In this document: piece by piece, positions 27,367 to 35,338 of the stretch
Layout: every line of letters starts with the position of its first letter
Numbering within the stretch: position 1 is the stretch's first letter
Assembly (NCBI RefSeq): GCF_003001955.1
Contig: NZ_PVNH01000004.1
Coordinates: 124,001 to 188,000, forward strand
Reading direction: 5' to 3'
DNA from: Prauserella shujinwangii
GTDB taxonomy: Bacteria; Actinomycetota; Actinomycetes; Mycobacteriales; Pseudonocardiaceae
Length of the DNA: 64,000 bases
The notes under the pieces: generated by a model
Databases searched by the model: none
What the model saw: only the letters and a program-made list of their open reading frames with translations
Told to the model about the DNA's origin: nothing
Translations under genes and position numbers: made by a program

Positions 27367-30300
27367 ATGTTCCGCAAGGTGCTCGTCGCCAATCGTGGTG
27401 AGATCGCCATCCGAGCGTTCCGCGCGGCCTACGAACTGGGAGCCGGAACGATCGCCGTGTTCCCGCACGAGGACCGCAACTCGCTGCACCGACTGAAGGC
27501 CGACGAGGCTTACGAGATCGGCGAGCAGGGCCACCCCGTGCGCGCCTACCTCTCGGTCGAGGAGATCGTGCACGCCGCCCGCCAGGCCGGGGCCGACGCC
27601 GTGTACCCCGGCTACGGGTTCCTCTCCGAGAACCCGGACCTGGCGCGGGCCTGCGAGGAGGCAGGGATCACGTTCGTCGGGCCCAGTGCCGACATCCTCG
27701 AACTGACCGGTAACAAGGCCAGGGCCGTGGCCGCCGCCCGGGAGGCGGGCGTGCCCGTGCTCGGCTCGTCCGCTCCCTCGTCCGATGTGGACACGCTCGC
27801 CGCGGCCGCCGAGGAACTCGGCTTCCCCGTCTTCGTCAAGGCGGTCGCCGGTGGTGGCGGCCGGGGCATGCGCCGGGTGGAGAACCCCGCGAACCTGCGC
27901 GAGGCGATCGAGGCCGCGTCCCGCGAGGCGGAGTCCGCGTTCGGCGACCCCACGGTGTTCCTGGAGAAGGCCGTCGTGGAGCCGAGGCACATCGAGGTGC
28001 AGATCCTGGCCGACGGGCAGGGAAACGTGATGCACCTGTACGAACGGGACTGCTCCGTCCAGCGCAGGCACCAGAAGGTGATCGAGCTGGCGCCCGCCCC
28101 GAACCTCGACCCGGAACTGCGCGAACGGATCTGCGCCGACGCCGTGCGGTTCGCCCGGCAGATCGGCTACCGCAACGCGGGCACGGTCGAGTTCCTGCTC
28201 GACCGCGACGGCAACCACGTCTTCATCGAGATGAACCCCCGCATCCAGGTCGAGCACACGGTCACCGAGGAGGTCACCGACGTCGACCTGGTGCAGTCGC
28301 AGCTGCGGATCGCGGCCGGCGAGACGCTGTCCGACCTGGAACTGTCGCAGGAGAAGGTCTACCTGCGCGGCGCCGCGCTGCAGTGCCGCATCACCACCGA
28401 GGACCCGGCCAACGGCTTCCGGCCGGACACCGGGATGATCAGCGCCTACCGCTCGCCGGGCGGCTCGGGCATCCGGCTCGACGGCGGCACCGCGTTCGCG
28501 GGCACCGAGATCAGCGCGCACTTCGACTCGATGCTGGTGAAGCTCACCTGCCGCGGCCGGGACTTCAAGACCGCCGTGGGCCGTGCCCGCCGCGCCCTCG
28601 CCGAGTTCCGCATCCGGGGTGTGGCGACCAACATCCCGTTCCTGCAGGCGGTGCTCGACGACCAGGACTTCCAGGCGGGCCGGGTCACCACCGCGTTCAT
28701 CGAGGAGCGCCCGCACCTGCTCACCGCGCGGCACTCGGCCGACCGTGGCACCCGGCTGCTGACCTACCTCGCCGACGTGACGGTCAACAAGCCGCACGGG
28801 GAGCGGCCGCACCTCATCAACCCCGAGTCGAAGCTGCCCGCGCTGCCGCCGACCGACCCGCCAGCCGGGTCCAAGCAGAAGCTGACCGAGCTCGGCCCCG
28901 AGGGCTTCGCCCGCTGGCTGCGGTCGGCGCCGCACATCGGCGTCACCGACACGACGTTCCGCGACGCGCACCAGTCGCTGCTGGCCACCCGGGTGCGCAC
29001 CAAGGACCTGCTGGCGATCGCGCCCGTGGTCGCGCGCACCGTGCCGGAGCTGCTGTCGGTGGAGTGCTGGGGCGGCGCGACCTACGACGTCGCGCTGCGC
29101 TTCCTCGCCGAGGACCCGTGGGAGCGGCTCGCCGCCCTGCGCGAGGCGATGCCGAACATCTGCCTGCAGATGCTGCTGCGGGGCCGCAACACCGTCGGCT
29201 ACACGCCCTACCCGACGGAGGTGACCGACGCGTTCGTCGAGGAGGCGACCGCGACCGGCATCGACATCTTCCGGATCTTCGACGCCCTCAACGACATCGA
29301 GCAGATGCGGCCCGCGATCGACGCCGTGCGCGCCACCGGCAAGGCCGTCGCGGAGGTCGCCCTGTGCTACACCTCCGACCTGTCCGATCCGGCGGAGAAC
29401 ATCTACACGCTCGACTACTACCTCAAGCTGGCCGAGCAGATCGTCGGCGCGGGCGCGCACGTGCTGGCGATCAAGGACATGGCCGGGCTGCTGCGGGCAC
29501 CGGCGGCGGAGAAGCTGGTGACCGCGTTGCGCCGGGAGTTCGACCTGCCGGTGCACATCCACACGCACGACACGGCGGGCGGCCAGCTCGGCACCTACCT
29601 GTCGGCCATCAGGGCGGGCGCGGACGCCGTCGACGGCGCGGTCGCCTCCATGGCGGGCACCACGTCCCAGCCGTCGCTGTCGGCGATCGTCGCGGCCACC
29701 GACCACTCCGACCGGCCCACCGGCCTCGACCTGCAGGCGATCGGGGAGCTGGAGCCGTACTGGGAGATCGTGCGCAAGATCTACGCGCCGTTCGAGGCGG
29801 GACTGGCGTCGCCGACCGGGCGGGTGTACCACCACGAGATCCCCGGCGGGCAGCTGTCCAACCTGCGCACGCAGGCGCGGGCGCTCGGGCTCGGCGACCG
29901 GTTCGAGGACATCGAGGCCATGTACGCCGCGGCCGACCGCATTCTCGGTCACCTGGTGAAGGTGACGCCGTCGTCCAAGGTGGTCGGCGACCTGGCGCTG
30001 CACCTCGTCGGTGCGGGCGTGTCGCCGGAGGAGTTCGAGGCCGAGCCCGGCAAGTACGACATCCCCGACTCCGTCATCGGGTTCCTGCGCGGCGAGCTCG
30101 GCGACCCGCCGGGCGGCTGGCCCGAGCCGTTCCGCACCAAGGCGCTGGAGGGCAGGGCCGAGGCCAGGCCGGTGGCCGAGCTGTCCGAACAGGACCGTCA
30201 GGACCTCGCGGCCGACCGCAGGGCCGCGCTCAACCGGCTGCTGTTCCCCGGGCCCACCGAGGAGTTCGAGGCGCACCGTGAGGCCTACGGCGACACCAGC

Positions 30301-30741
30301 GTGCTGCCGAGCAAGGACTTCTTCTACGGCCTGCGCCCTGGCGAGGAGTACGCCGTGGACCTCGAGCCGGGTGTGCGGCTGCTCATCGAGCTGGAAGCCA
30401 TCGGCGAGGCCGACGAGCGCGGCGTGCGCACGGTGATGGCCACGCTGAACGGGCAGTTGCGGCCGATCCAGGTGCGCGACCGGTCGGTGGCCTCGGACCT
30501 GCCCGCGAAGGAGAAGGCGGACAAGAACAACCCGAAGCACGTGGCGGCCCCGTTCGCCGGTGTCGTGACGACCTCGGTGGCGGAGGGCGACACCGTCGAG
30601 GCGGGCGAGACCGTCGCCACCATCGAGGCGATGAAGATGGAGGCCGCGATCACCGCGCAGGTGGGCGGCACCGTGCAGCGGCTGGCCATCAACTCCGTGC
30701 AGCAGGTGGAGGGCGGCGACCTCCTGGTCGTCCTGGACTAG
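27367..30741 (+). CDS. pyc: Pyruvate carboxylase
   Basis: This 1124-residue single-chain enzyme carboxylates pyruvate to oxaloacetate. Biotin carboxylase spans residues 1-450 (MFRKVLVANRGEIAIRA start, ATP-grasp GGGGRGMR), carboxyltransferase begins about residue 527 (DTTFRDAHQSLLATR), and the biotin carrier domain has the biotinylated Lys1090 in EAMKMEA. AAGGGAAGGA precedes the ATG. It is a major anaplerotic enzyme and is present at this position in M. tuberculosis too. A perfect family B palindrome follows the stop. Confidence 0.98.
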   Translation: MFRKVLVANRGEIAIRAFRAAYELGAGTIAVFPHEDRNSLHRLKADEAYEIGEQGHPVRAYLSVEEIVHAARQAGADAVYPGYGFLSENPDLARACEEAGITFVGPSADILELTGNKARAVAAAREAGVPVLGSSAPSSDVDTLAAAAEELGFPVFVKAVAGGGGRGMRRVENPANLREAIEAASREAESAFGDPTVFLEKAVVEPRHIEVQILADGQGNVMHLYERDCSVQRRHQKVIELAPAPNLDPELRERICADAVRFARQIGYRNAGTVEFLLDRDGNHVFIEMNPRIQVEHTVTEEVTDVDLVQSQLRIAAGETLSDLELSQEKVYLRGAALQCRITTEDPANGFRPDTGMISAYRSPGGSGIRLDGGTAFAGTEISAHFDSMLVKLTCRGRDFKTAVGRARRALAEFRIRGVATNIPFLQAVLDDQDFQAGRVTTAFIEERPHLLTARHSADRGTRLLTYLADVTVNKPHGERPHLINPESKLPALPPTDPPAGSKQKLTELGPEGFARWLRSAPHIGVTDTTFRDAHQSLLATRVRTKDLLAIAPVVARTVPELLSVECWGGATYDVALRFLAEDPWERLAALREAMPNICLQMLLRGRNTVGYTPYPTEVTDAFVEEATATGIDIFRIFDALNDIEQMRPAIDAVRATGKAVAEVALCYTSDLSDPAENIYTLDYYLKLAEQIVGAGAHVLAIKDMAGLLRAPAAEKLVTALRREFDLPVHIHTHDTAGGQLGTYLSAIRAGADAVDGAVASMAGTTSQPSLSAIVAATDHSDRPTGLDLQAIGELEPYWEIVRKIYAPFEAGLASPTGRVYHHEIPGGQLSNLRTQARALGLGDRFEDIEAMYAAADRILGHLVKVTPSSKVVGDLALHLVGAGVSPEEFEAEPGKYDIPDSVIGFLRGELGDPPGGWPEPFRTKALEGRAEARPVAELSEQDRQDLAADRRAALNRLLFPGPTEEFEAHREAYGDTSVLPSKDFFYGLRPGEEYAVDLEPGVRLLIELEAIGEADERGVRTVMATLNGQLRPIQVRDRSVASDLPAKEKADKNNPKHVAAPFAGVVTTSVAEGDTVEAGETVATIEAMKMEAAITAQVGGTVQRLAINSVQQVEGGDLLVVLD

Positions 30742-30760
30742 CTGACCCACGGTCCGTGTG

Positions 30761-30815
30761 GGCAGTGAAGGCCACCTTCACTGCGTTCGACGCAGTGAAG
30801 GTGGCCTTCACTGCC
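30761..30815. repeat. Family B nested gene-end palindrome, perfect
   Basis: Arms of 25 nt (30761-30785 and 30791-30815) are perfectly complementary around TTCGA. Each arm is itself a small palindrome (CAGTGAAGG-CCA-CCTTCACTG), so the element can fold as one long hairpin or two short ones. It lies between pyc and the arginase-like gene. Confidence 0.93.
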
Positions 30816-30817
30816 GG

Positions 30818-30823
30818 TAGGGT
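30818..30823 (+). promoter_or_regulatory. -10 box of a probable leaderless promoter (arginase-like gene)
   Basis: TAGGGT ends 6 nt before the GTG at 30830, immediately after the family B palindrome. Confidence 0.45.
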
Positions 30824-30829
30824 GGGGGC

Positions 30830-31660
30830 GTGCGGATTCATGCTGTGCCGCAGCGGCAGGGGGCACTGACCCCCCACGCCGGACGGCTCGTCCGGGGCTG
30901 CGAGGTGCTCGCGGAGCTGGCGGGCGAGGTGCTCGGCCTGCCGGTGGACACCGTTCCCGTCGACGCGGAAACGTCGTCCACAGTGGACGGCATCGCGAAC
31001 AGGGACGCGCTGGTGCGCAACCGGTCCGCCCAGCTCGCCGCCCTGGAGGCGCCCGAGGGCAAGGTGCTCACCATCGGCGGGGACTGCGCGGTGGACCTGG
31101 TGCCGGTGGGGGTCGCCCGGTTCCGCTACGGCGAGGGGCTCGGGGCGGTCTGGTTCGACGCGCACGCCGACCTGAACACCGTCGCGAGTTCCCCGTCCGG
31201 GGCGTACCACGGCATGGTGCTGCGCTCGCTGTTCGGCGAGGGCGATCCCGACTTCGCCGCCGCGCCCGCGCTGACGCCGGGTCGCGCCGTCCTGGTGGGC
31301 ACCAGGGCGTTCGACCCCGAGGAGGCACGAGCCGTCGAGTCCGGGCTGGCCGGGCACGTGCCGGTGGCCGAGGCGGATCCCGGGCGCGTCCGGGACGCCG
31401 TGCGCGCCACCGGCGCCCGAGCCCTGTCGGTCCACGTGGACCTCGACGTGCTCGACCCCGGCGAGTTCGGCGCCACCGACTACCCGGAACCCGGCGGCCT
31501 CGGCATCGCCGCGCTCGCCGCCGCCCTCGACGGGCTCGCCGCGCTGGACGGCGTCGAGGTGGTGGGCGCGTGCGTGGCCGAGTGCGTCGCGGAGGACATG
31601 GACCAGGTGCGGCCGCTGGAGCCGGTGCTGGCCGCGCTGGGCAGGCTGCTCAGGGCCTGA
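30830..31660 (+). CDS. Arginase/ureohydrolase-family protein
   Basis: This 276-residue protein of the arginase-agmatinase-formiminoglutamase family has metal-site motifs DAHADLNT near residue 108 and HVDLDVLDP near residue 204 intact. The first motif, normally GGDH, reads GGDC near residue 85, replacing one Mn-bridging histidine with cysteine. GGDC variants occur in some actinobacterial members, so activity is not excluded, but the substrate is open. It has a probable leaderless start and a short 3' overlap (11 nt) with the convergent TetR gene. Confidence 0.85.
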   Translation: MRIHAVPQRQGALTPHAGRLVRGCEVLAELAGEVLGLPVDTVPVDAETSSTVDGIANRDALVRNRSAQLAALEAPEGKVLTIGGDCAVDLVPVGVARFRYGEGLGAVWFDAHADLNTVASSPSGAYHGMVLRSLFGEGDPDFAAAPALTPGRAVLVGTRAFDPEEARAVESGLAGHVPVAEADPGRVRDAVRATGARALSVHVDLDVLDPGEFGATDYPEPGGLGIAALAAALDGLAALDGVEVVGACVAECVAEDMDQVRPLEPVLAALGRLLRA

Positions 31661-32411
31661 GGGACCGGGTGCCGATCAGCGCCTCGATGCCGTCGAGGAC
31701 GCGGTCGAGCCCGAAGTCGAAGTCCTCGTTCTCGTCGCCGGACTCCTCGTCGAGCACCCCGGTGTCGATCACCGCGTGCAGGGCGGGGAACCGGGCCCGG
31801 TCGGCGACGGCGGCCAGCCGCTTGCCGTAGCCGTCGAGCCGGGTCTCCGCGGGCTGTCCCGCCGCCTCCATCGCCTCGACGATCTGCGACTCGATGAGCA
31901 CGTTGCTGCGCACGAAGCCGGTCACCAGTAGCAGGACCCCCATCCGCTCGCCCGCGTCGAGTCCGGTCCCCTCCACGCAGCGCAGCGCGCGGTCCATCCA
32001 GGCCACGGCGTTGGGCGTGGTCGGGGGCCCGCTGATCGGGATCTGCAGGATCCACCGGCGTGCCCGCAGGCCGTCCCGTTCCGCGCGGGCCCACCGGGCG
32101 AGGGCGCTCCGCCAGTCCTCGCCGGGCAGGGGAACGTCCGGCGGCGGCCCGTACGCCGCGTCGGCCGCCAGCGTGAGCAGCTCGTCCTTGGTCGCCACGT
32201 AGCGGTACAGGGACATCGGCGCGGCTCCCAGTTCGGTCGCCACACGGCCCATCGACACCGCCCGCAGCCCCTCGGCGTCCGCGACCGCGATCGCCGTGGC
32301 GATGATGCGGTCGAGGCTCAGGCCGCGCTTGGGCCCCTTGTTCGGCTGCTCCCGCACGCCCCACGCCAGCTCGAAGCTCGCGGGCAGTCCCGTGCCGGTC
32401 CGCTGGTCCAT
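31650..32411 (-). CDS. TetR-family regulator of the adjacent exporter
   Basis: This 253-residue repressor has an N-terminal TetR HTH (RIIATAIAVADAEGLRAVSM, then LGAAPMSLYRYVATKDELL, near residues 35-80) and a long C-terminal ligand domain of the TetR_C_1 (tetracycline-repressor-like) kind. It is divergent from a DrrAB-type exporter, with two perfect palindromic operators between them. Repression of both genes relieved by the exported compound is the expected logic. Confidence 0.9.
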   Translation of the reverse strand: MDQRTGTGLPASFELAWGVREQPNKGPKRGLSLDRIIATAIAVADAEGLRAVSMGRVATELGAAPMSLYRYVATKDELLTLAADAAYGPPPDVPLPGEDWRSALARWARAERDGLRARRWILQIPISGPPTTPNAVAWMDRALRCVEGTGLDAGERMGVLLLVTGFVRSNVLIESQIVEAMEAAGQPAETRLDGYGKRLAAVADRARFPALHAVIDTGVLDEESGDENEDFDFGLDRVLDGIEALIGTRSLRP

Positions 32412-32440
32412 CGAGTGCGTCGCCTCCCGCTCTCCCTCGG

Positions 32441-32504
32441 TTGACACGCATTCTACTTCTGCGTATAAGTTACGCAGTACAAAAACTGCGTAAGTGATAC
32501 GCAG
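32441..32504 (+). promoter_or_regulatory. drrAB-type promoter with two tandem TetR operators
   Basis: TTGACA (32441-32446), 17 nt, TATAAG (32464-32469) is the best promoter in the window. Operator 1, CTGCGTATAAGTTACGCAG (32459-32477), covers the -10. Operator 2, CTGCGTAAGTGATACGCAG (32486-32504), lies downstream of the expected start. Both have perfect 7-bp arms with a 5-bp spacer, and their centres are 27 bp apart. Confidence 0.88.
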
Positions 32505-32520
32505 AAAGTGAGGGGATCCC

Positions 32521-33492
32521 ATGACCACCGACCTGGCCATCGAGGTGGCCGGACTGCGCAAGTCCTTCGGCGAGCTGAGCGTGCTCTCCGGAGTCGAGTT
32601 CGGGGTGGCCCGCGGCAGCGTGTTCGCCCTGCTCGGGCCGAACGGCTCCGGCAAGACGACCACCGTGCGCATCCTGGCCACGCTCATCCGCGCCGACGCG
32701 GGCCACGCGCGCATCGACGGGCTCGACCTCGTGCGCGACCGGCACCGGGTACGCCGCCGGATCAGCCTCACCGGGCAGTACGCCGCCATCGACGGGCTGC
32801 AGACGGGGGAGGAGAACCTGCGGATGATGGCGCGGCTGTGCGGGCTACGCGGGGGCTGGGCGCGGCAGCGGGCCGCGGAGCTGCTGGAGCGGTTCGACCT
32901 CACCGGCGCGGGGAACAGGCTCGTCCGTACCTACTCCGGCGGCATGCGCAGGCGCCTCGACCTGGCCGCGAGCCTCGTCGGGCAACCGTCGGTCATCTTC
33001 CTCGACGAGCCGACCACGGGCCTCGACGTGCGCAGCAGGCAGGCCATGTGGGAGGTGGTCACCAGCCTGACCGACTCGGGGGTGACCGTGTTCCTCACCA
33101 CGCAGTACCTGGAGGAGGCCGACCGGCTCGCCGACCGCGTCGCGGTGCTCGACGGCGGCCGGGTGCTCGCGGAGGGCACCGCGGACGAGCTCAAGGAGCG
33201 GGTGGCCGGTCAGCTGCTCGACCTCGTGACGGTGGACTCGGCGGCGTTCGCGGCCGTGACGCGTGCGCTGGGGGACCGCGCCGTGGCCCTCGACCGCGCG
33301 GCGCTGTCCGTCGCCGTGCCCACCGACGGCACCGCCGCGCACGTGCGCACGCTGCTCGACGAGCTGGACCCCGGACGCCAGCTGCTGCGGCGGTTCTCGA
33401 TCCGCACGGCGACGCTCGACGACGCCTTCATCGCCCTCACCGGCCACACCGCGACCACCCCCCAGCCCGAGAAGGAGTCCGCCCGTGTCTGA
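32521..33492 (+). CDS. DrrA-type ABC exporter ATPase
   Basis: This 323-residue nucleotide-binding subunit has Walker A GPNGSGKT near residue 40, the Q-loop SLTGQYAAID, the signature YSGGMRRRLD, and Walker B VIFLDEPTTGLD. A C-terminal extension as in daunorubicin-resistance DrrA (AFIALTGHTA end) follows. It overlaps the permease gene by 8 nt. Together they probably export a hydrophobic drug or metabolite. GAGGGG precedes the ATG. Confidence 0.94.
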   Translation: MTTDLAIEVAGLRKSFGELSVLSGVEFGVARGSVFALLGPNGSGKTTTVRILATLIRADAGHARIDGLDLVRDRHRVRRRISLTGQYAAIDGLQTGEENLRMMARLCGLRGGWARQRAAELLERFDLTGAGNRLVRTYSGGMRRRLDLAASLVGQPSVIFLDEPTTGLDVRSRQAMWEVVTSLTDSGVTVFLTTQYLEEADRLADRVAVLDGGRVLAEGTADELKERVAGQLLDLVTVDSAAFAAVTRALGDRAVALDRAALSVAVPTDGTAAHVRTLLDELDPGRQLLRRFSIRTATLDDAFIALTGHTATTPQPEKESARV

Positions 33493-34282
33493 CCTCGCGA
33501 CCAGCCCGGCGGCCGTGCCCGGACGGGCGCACAGCCCCGTCGGCGACACGCTGGTGATGATCCGGCGGGCCGTGCGCCTGAGCAGGCGCAACATCGACGC
33601 GCTGCTGACCGCGGTGCTGCTGCCCGCCATGATCATGCTGTTGTTCGTGTACCTGTTCGGTGGAGCGATCCGCACGTCGACCGAGTACGTCAACTATGCG
33701 CTGCCCGGGGTGCTCGTGCTGTGCACCGGGTTCGTGTCGGCACAGACCGCCGTCGCCGTGACACAGGACCTGCAGGAGGGGATCGTCGACCGGTTCCGGT
33801 CGATGGACATCGGCGGCGCGGCCATCCTCGCCGGGCACGTCGCGGCGAGCGTCGTCCGCACCGTGTGGGCGGGGGTGGTGATGCTGGCGGTGGCGCTGCT
33901 GATCGGTTTCCGGCCGGACGCGAACGCCTTCGAATGGCTCGCCGCGCTCGGGATCGTGCAGCTGTTCGTGCTGGCCGTGTCGTGGCTGGCCGCGGTGTTC
34001 GGGCTGCTCTCCCGTACCCCCGAGGGCGCCAACGGGTTCGCGTTCTTCCTCATGTTCCTGCCCTACCCGAGCAGCGCGTTCGTGCCGATCGAGACGATGC
34101 CGGGCTGGCTGCGGCCGATCGCGGAGCACCAGCCGGTGACCCCGGTGATCGAGACGCTGCGCGGGCTGCTGATCGGCATGCCGGGCACGGACCGGGCCGG
34201 TGTCGCGGTGCTGTGGTGCACGGGCATCGTGCTCGCCGCGGTCGCCGTGGCCGCCGTGCTGTTCCGCCGCCGCACCTCCTGA
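33485..34282 (+). CDS. DrrB-type ABC-2 exporter permease
   Basis: This 265-residue ABC-2 membrane subunit has six predicted membrane segments, for example LLTAVLLPAMIMLLFVYLF, YALPGVLVLCTGFVSAQTAV and VLWCTGIVLAAVAVAAVLF. The family-specific EGIVDRFRSMDI loop lies between segments. The GTG start at 33485 lies inside the end of the ATPase gene, which indicates tight coupling. A GTGAAGGGCAC palindrome follows the stop. Confidence 0.92.
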   Translation: MSDLATSPAAVPGRAHSPVGDTLVMIRRAVRLSRRNIDALLTAVLLPAMIMLLFVYLFGGAIRTSTEYVNYALPGVLVLCTGFVSAQTAVAVTQDLQEGIVDRFRSMDIGGAAILAGHVAASVVRTVWAGVVMLAVALLIGFRPDANAFEWLAALGIVQLFVLAVSWLAAVFGLLSRTPEGANGFAFFLMFLPYPSSAFVPIETMPGWLRPIAEHQPVTPVIETLRGLLIGMPGTDRAGVAVLWCTGIVLAAVAVAAVLFRRRTS

Positions 34283-34297
34283 CCCCGCCGCCCGGCG

Positions 34298-34350
34298 GCG
34301 GTGAAGGGCACATCGCCCGCGTTCACGGCGCGGAACGTGCCCTTCACCGC
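34298..34350. repeat. Family C gene-end palindrome
   Basis: GCGGTGAAGGGCAC (34298-34311) and GTGCCCTTCACCGC (34337-34350) are perfectly complementary with a 25-nt loop. The core resembles family B (GTGAAGG...CCTTCAC). The minus-strand TGA at 34344-34346 inside it ends the SagB-type gene. Confidence 0.8.
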
Positions 34351-35144
34351 TGCTCGGCGTGCCCCGCGGCGAACAGCATCGTGGGGATCTCCGTGTCCGG
34401 GGTGCCGAGCAGCGCGGCGAGCCCCGCGTCGTCGAACTCCGCCACCGCGCAGCACGACAGGCCGAGCGCGGTGCCGACGAGGTAGAGGTTCTGCACGGCC
34501 ACGCCGGAGTCCACGTGCAGCGTCCGGTAGTGCCGCAGCGGGTACTGGCCGAACGCCACGTCGAGCCGGGCGGTGAGGGCCAGGGACACGGCGGGCCGGG
34601 TGGCGAACTCCGGTTGCGCGTACACGAGTTCGAGCGCTCCGGTCGGGTCCACAGTGCTCAGTTCGACCAGCTCGTGCGAAACCGCCTCGTAACGGTACAA
34701 ACCGGACGGAACCTCCTCCGCCCGCCGGACGAGCACGTACACGCCGAGGCTGGGCAGGCCACCCGCGGTGGGCGCCATCCCGAGCGGGTGCTCGGGCCGG
34801 CCGTACGCGGGCACGAACCGCTGCACCCCCACGGCGAACCGCAGCCACGCGCTCAGTGCCCTGAACTCGAGGTCACGGTCCTCGTAGGCATAGCCGGAGC
34901 GCCGCATCGCCAGCGCCGCGACCAGGTCCGCGCGCGGCGGCTGGATGTCGGGCAAGGCGATCCGGCCCTTGTCGGACAACGGCACCGGGCGGTTCGGACT
35001 CTGCGAGTTGAGCAGCCGGTGCACCGCGAGCGCGCGTTCGGTCCGCCGTGCTACCCGGTCCCCGTTCCTGGTCGTCTCACCGACACCCACCGACAGCCCC
35101 CGAATCGCCTCATCCCGTCCGGACCCCGGCTCGCGAGCGAGCAT
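34344..35144 (-). CDS. SagB/ThcOx-type dehydrogenase (nitroreductase family)
   Basis: This 266-residue FMN oxidoreductase of the SagB-type group has MRRSGYAYEDRDLEFRALSAWLRFA near residues 79-103, APTAGGLPSLGVYVLV near residue 126, and a C-terminal VQNLYLVGTALGLSC flavin-site stretch near residue 221. In RiPP clusters such enzymes oxidise azolines to azoles. Here no cyclodehydratase, precursor or leader-binding partner is nearby, so the substrate is unknown. The N-terminal start is uncertain: the first 30-40 residues look poorly conserved and later GTG starts exist. Confidence 0.8.
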   Translation of the reverse strand: MLAREPGSGRDEAIRGLSVGVGETTRNGDRVARRTERALAVHRLLNSQSPNRPVPLSDKGRIALPDIQPPRADLVAALAMRRSGYAYEDRDLEFRALSAWLRFAVGVQRFVPAYGRPEHPLGMAPTAGGLPSLGVYVLVRRAEEVPSGLYRYEAVSHELVELSTVDPTGALELVYAQPEFATRPAVSLALTARLDVAFGQYPLRHYRTLHVDSGVAVQNLYLVGTALGLSCCAVAEFDDAGLAALLGTPDTEIPTMLFAAGHAEQR

Positions 35145-35202
35145 GGCCGAATCGTAACCCGTTCGGGCGAATCTCGGGACCTGTCTGCGCTAAGGCACCC
35201 GC

Positions 35203-35310
35203 TCACCGGGCGGCTGGTTGCCCCGCGCCCCGGTCCCACAGCGGCTGGAGGACGGGGCCGGGCCGGCGCCCGTGCGGCGTGAGCCGGTAACGGGGATATT
35301 CGGTAGCCGG
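35203..35310 (-). pseudogene. Remnant of an HxlR-family regulator (C-terminal end only)
   Basis: The minus strand reads YPRYRLTPHGRR followed by GPVLQPLWDRGAG and a stop, which resembles the C-terminal end of HxlR regulators (pattern YxLTPxGRxLxPVLxxLxxWG). Only about 35 codons remain. No winged-helix N-terminus is found upstream in any frame; that space is occupied by the start of the divergent MDMPI gene. The call rests on pattern memory alone. Confidence 0.5.
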
Positions 35311-35338
35311 CGATCCTCCTGGTCGGCAGGCTGCGGTC

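Noticed and set aside
34344-35144. Part of a RiPP azole cluster
   Set aside because: There is no YcaO cyclodehydratase, E1-like partner or precursor peptide within the surrounding 10 kb; only the SagB-type enzyme is present.
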